A stretch of DNA of 5,073 bases from Candidatus Scybalomonas excrementavium (GTDB lineage: Bacteria; Bacillota; Clostridia; Lachnospirales; Lachnospiraceae), in the NCBI GenBank assembly GCA_017694765.1, contig JADIML010000263.1:1-5073 (forward strand). The letters run 5' to 3'. Below are positions 4,747 to 5,073 of this stretch, piece after piece (the first letter of the stretch is position 1; each line of letters opens with the position of its first letter). The notes beneath the pieces are model-generated. The model saw only the letters and a program-made list of their open reading frames with translations, was not told the origin of the DNA and made no database searches. The position numbers and the translations under genes are program-made.

Positions 4747-5073
4747 ATGTATCGTATTATGCTGATCGAAGATGATCAAACGATTGCTCTTGCAATGAAA
4801 AAATTTTTGGAATCTTGGAATTATAAAATTATCTGTGTAGAGGACTTTAAAGATATATTAGGGGTTTTTCAAAGAGAGAATCCAGATTTGATACTGATGG
4901 ATTTAATGTTGCCGTATTTCAATGGTTTTTACTGGTGTGAAGAAATTCGTAAGTATTCGAAAGTTCCCATTATGTTTGTATCATCAGCATCAGATAATAT
5001 GAATATCGTGATGGCAATGTCAGCAGGAGCAGATGATTTTATTGTAAAGCCAGTAGAATTAACTGTCTTGGTG
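4747..5073 (+). CDS. BceR-like response regulator, receiver domain only (cut by the window end)
   Basis: 109 codons are present and the frame is open at the edge; the DNA-binding domain lies beyond it. The receiver shows the acidic cluster E8-D9-D10, phosphoacceptor D52 in LMDLMLP, switch S80, the GADDF turn and K101. The GFYWCEEIR stretch after the phosphorylation site and MSAGADDFIVKP recall BceR, which controls bacitracin-type transporter pumps with an intramembrane-sensing kinase. This was judged by eye, without alignment. The usual KPF reads KPV. Two in-frame ATGs lie at 4741 and 4747. AGAGGG (4735-4740) touches the first but is 6 bases from the second, so 4747 is chosen. A BceS-like kinase and an ABC transporter are expected downstream but cannot be seen. 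The terminator and own promoter upstream show that it starts a new unit, separate from the first two-component pair. Confidence 0.88.
   Translation, partial: MYRIMLIEDDQTIALAMKKFLESWNYKIICVEDFKDILGVFQRENPDLILMDLMLPYFNGFYWCEEIRKYSKVPIMFVSSASDNMNIVMAMSAGADDFIVKPVELTVLV

Overview
This is an AT-rich window with strong Shine-Dalgarno sites, one TTG start with a good ribosome site, and proteins that read like those of low-GC Gram-positive anaerobes. A clostridial host, most likely Lachnospiraceae, is inferred from protein character only. All recognisable genes lie on the + strand.

Layout: (1) 96-547 is the 3' remnant of a helix-turn-helix/membrane regulator. The N-terminal DNA-binding part is missing and the reading frame breaks once in an A-rich run. 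A strong hairpin terminator closes it (555-596). (2) 724-1857 is a bifunctional biotin ligase/repressor, birA. A well-formed BirA-type operator (TTGTAAACT...AGTTTACAA) overlaps the -35 box of its promoter, so the gene is probably autoregulated by biotin status. (3) 2107-3856 is an OmpR-family response regulator overlapping by 8 bases with a two-transmembrane histidine kinase that starts at TTG. The upstream gap holds a short palindrome, a candidate promoter and a strong ribosome-binding-like site with no start codon. (4) 4007-4339 encodes a 110-residue four-helix membrane protein of unknown function. Two back-to-back 10-bp direct repeats sit where an activator would bind, just upstream of its -10 box. 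It ends in a strong hairpin terminator. (5) 4747-5073 is the receiver domain of a second, BceR-like response regulator cut by the window edge, behind an extended -10 promoter.

How the parts may work together: the kinase/regulator pair and the small membrane protein look like one signalling unit. The pair would sense an envelope or membrane signal, and the regulator would bind the tandem repeats to switch on the membrane protein. The BceR-like gene begins a separate unit, of the kind usually concerned with peptide-antibiotic stress. BirA forms its own biotin-responsive unit. I see no RNA gene, CRISPR array, insertion sequence or phage gene. I found no clearly new system. The best leads are the birA operator, the tandem-repeat promoter with its unknown membrane protein, and the frame break at a slippery heptamer.
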